From Rhizobium sp. Pop5 (GTDB lineage Bacteria; Pseudomonadota; Alphaproteobacteria; Rhizobiales; Rhizobiaceae): a stretch of 64,000 bases of DNA. The notes below the pieces were generated by a model. The model made no database searches and was not told where the DNA came from. It saw only the letters and a program-made list of their open reading frames with translations. The DNA lies in the NCBI RefSeq assembly GCF_024721175.1, contig NZ_CP099400.1, forward strand, positions 1-64,000, given 5' to 3'. Both the position numbers and the translations under genes were made by a program. Below are positions 62,593-64,000 of the stretch, one piece after another; the first letter of the stretch is position 1, and each line of letters starts with the position of its first letter.

Positions 62593-63363
62593 ATGATCGT
62601 CCGCAATCTCGGCCTGCTGGCGGCTCTGTTGCTTGCTGCCTCGGCTCCAGTTCCGCCTGCGCAGGCGCAGGACAGCGATACCAGGCAGGTCGAGAGCGGC
62701 GAGCATCAAAAGAGCGCCGCCGGGGTCGACTATTCCGCGCAATGCCGGCAGAACGGATTGCGCTGTACGCTCGTCTATGGCGACGCCTCGGCAAAAGCCG
62801 AACCGGCATCAAATACATCGAATACAACGTCTTCGTCACCGCCCCAACGCGAGCCGCTGACAATCCCGCAGGAAGCGGTCATTTCAGGTCCACTGGCGGT
62901 CGCCATCGTATTTGGCGGCCTCATACTGGCCGTCGCAGCGTGGCTGCACTTCGGAAACAGTGGTGTGCTGCTCTCATCGGCTCCGCGTGACATCAAGCGG
63001 CGGCACGGGGAGGCGCCGGAAAGCTGGCGCACGTCGGTAGCCGAGGCCGAAGAGAAGCCCGGCGATTTCCTGCAGCGCATTGCCGCCATGGCGGATCGAA
63101 GACAGGCGCTTGTCTTGCTGCTGAGGCACTGCCTGCTGCATGCCGCCGATATAACGGGAACGCGCCTTTTCCGCTCGGATACGGAGCGCGCGGTTTTCGC
63201 CCGCTTGCCGGAAACTATGCCTGACCGCGATCGCCTCGAAAATTTGCTGGCCGCGGTAGAACTCGTTCACTACGGCGGCCGAACGGTGACGGATAGCCAT
63301 TTCGGCGTCATTCTCGGCGCGGCGCGTAGCGTGCTGTCTGTAGGCAGATTGGCCAATGCGTAA
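62593..63363 (+). CDS. Membrane protein with DUF4129-like C-terminus
   Basis: A 256-residue protein: signal peptide or anchor (1-26), a periplasmic part with two cysteines, one membrane segment (about 96-117) and a cytoplasmic domain whose RSDTERAVFARLPE and LVHYGGRTVTDSHF resemble DUF4129-type domains found beside MoxR and DUF58 genes. It overlaps the next gene by 8 bp. The function is unknown. Confidence 0.6.
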   Translation: MIVRNLGLLAALLLAASAPVPPAQAQDSDTRQVESGEHQKSAAGVDYSAQCRQNGLRCTLVYGDASAKAEPASNTSNTTSSSPPQREPLTIPQEAVISGPLAVAIVFGGLILAVAAWLHFGNSGVLLSSAPRDIKRRHGEAPESWRTSVAEAEEKPGDFLQRIAAMADRRQALVLLLRHCLLHAADITGTRLFRSDTERAVFARLPETMPDRDRLENLLAAVELVHYGGRTVTDSHFGVILGAARSVLSVGRLANA

Positions 63364-64000
63364 TTCCGCCCCGCTTCTGGTTCTGGGGCTGTTGCTCGCG
63401 GTGGCGGCGCTGGCAATCTTTGCGCTGTCGCGCGGCAGCGACTACGATCGCTCGCCCCTTGGCAACAAGGGGTTGGAATTGTGGCTGCAGGCCAAGGGTG
63501 TACCGGTCATCCGTTCCGACCCTCATGTCGCCCGAGCGCGTTCGGAAATCTCGCTGCGCATCATTCCCTTGTCGATACGCCAGGGGGAGGCTGTCGCATC
63601 TCAGGCAAATGAGGAAGCGGATGTTGCGAGGACAGAAAGCCCGGTCCGGGAGTCAAATCGCTATGCGCTGCCGACACTGATCATTTTGCCGAAATGGCAT
63701 AGCAGCGTGTCAACGGAGGGTGTTGCCAGCAGATCGGGACTGGCAGATCTCCTCGATATCCGCAGCGAACTCGATAGAATCGGTTATCCGGATCTGGGTC
63801 TCAATCGAAGCGAGAATGGGTTTGAAGAGGCGCATCCTCACCTGAACCCGGACCAGCCAATCAGGATCGCCTTATATAATGCACAAACCTTCGATCTGGC
63901 GAGCCTGCCGTCCAATTGCAAGGAACTCGCGGGCACGCTGACGGCTGCGCTTCTCGTGCGTTGCGAGAACTACCAGAGCGTCTATCTGCTGTCGGATCCC
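63356..64000 (+). CDS. DUF4350-like protein (3' end outside window)
   Basis: At least 215 residues, open to the window edge. It begins with an N-terminal membrane segment (about 6-24), then LGNKGLELWLQAKGVPVIRSD, a start like that of DUF4350 proteins, which sit in MoxR-DUF58-DUF4129 clusters. The ATG at 63356 lies within the end of the previous gene. The rest of such a cluster would lie beyond 64000. Confidence 0.6.
   Translation, partial: MRNSAPLLVLGLLLAVAALAIFALSRGSDYDRSPLGNKGLELWLQAKGVPVIRSDPHVARARSEISLRIIPLSIRQGEAVASQANEEADVARTESPVRESNRYALPTLIILPKWHSSVSTEGVASRSGLADLLDIRSELDRIGYPDLGLNRSENGFEEAHPHLNPDQPIRIALYNAQTFDLASLPSNCKELAGTLTAALLVRCENYQSVYLLSDP

Noticed and set aside
1..64000. CRISPR arrays, tRNA or rRNA genes, insertion sequences.
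   Set aside because: No regularly spaced repeats, no tRNA-like cloverleaf and no transposase or integrase were seen.

Overview
The window looks like the start of a large secondary replicon (plasmid or chromid) of a Rhizobium species of the R. etli / R. leguminosarum group. It opens inside repA of a repABC replication and partition operon. The coding is GC-rich with dense genes, and the families present are typical of rhizobia: RepABC, an HmrR/ActP copper pair, an ECF sigma with a cysteine-free anti-sigma, a PAN-bearing alpha-2-macroglobulin, a Cyo quinol oxidase and DUF3095 and DUF805 proteins. No rRNA, tRNA, CRISPR array or transposase was found.

Layout. 1-4.8 kb: repA (5' end outside the window), repB with an internal 16-bp parS-like palindrome, a small antisense RNA gene, repC, and a DUF1612-type HTH protein. 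5.0-7.5 kb: Bax-inhibitor-1 family membrane protein, anti-sigma factor, ECF sigma factor and a small conserved protein. 7.5-10.5 kb: copper module, with hmrR carrying an apparent 1-nt frameshift and actP behind a CueR-type promoter. 10.6-20.8 kb: malto-oligosyltrehalose synthase, penicillin-binding protein 1C and a translationally coupled alpha-2-macroglobulin. 21.0-24.5 kb: periplasmic MsrA, a single-domain response regulator behind a general-stress (EcfG-type) promoter, and a divergent TetR/MFS efflux pair. 24.6-31.3 kb: two orphan LacI-family regulators, a small repeat-bearing secreted protein and a two-gene ABC exporter with one degenerate ATPase site. 31.5-35.8 kb: flavoprotein reductase, FAD/NAD(P)-binding protein and a tandem-PAS hybrid histidine kinase. 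35.8-40.9 kb: surf1 and cyoDCBA. 41.2-43.5 kb: MFS transporter preceded by a perfect FNR/FixK box, then a ParE-type toxin-antitoxin pair.

43.5-50.6 kb is the least ordinary part. Three glycosyltransferases, an ABC-exporter-like protein whose ATPase motifs are all destroyed and whose nucleotide-binding domain holds an insert of over 300 residues, and a stand-alone cyclic-nucleotide-binding protein are co-oriented. Beyond an oligopeptide-type ABC importer operon (50.7-56.6 kb) lie a class III nucleotidyl cyclase, a nucleotide-sugar dehydrogenase and a second cyclase-like DUF3095 protein (56.8-61.3 kb). I infer, without proof, that these may form a cyclic-nucleotide-controlled glycan synthesis or envelope system.

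61.4-64 kb: a small SAM methyltransferase, a DUF805 membrane protein and two overlapping genes (DUF4129-like, then DUF4350-like running off the end) of the kind usually found beside MoxR/DUF58 genes. All assignments come from reading the sequence; no database search was run.
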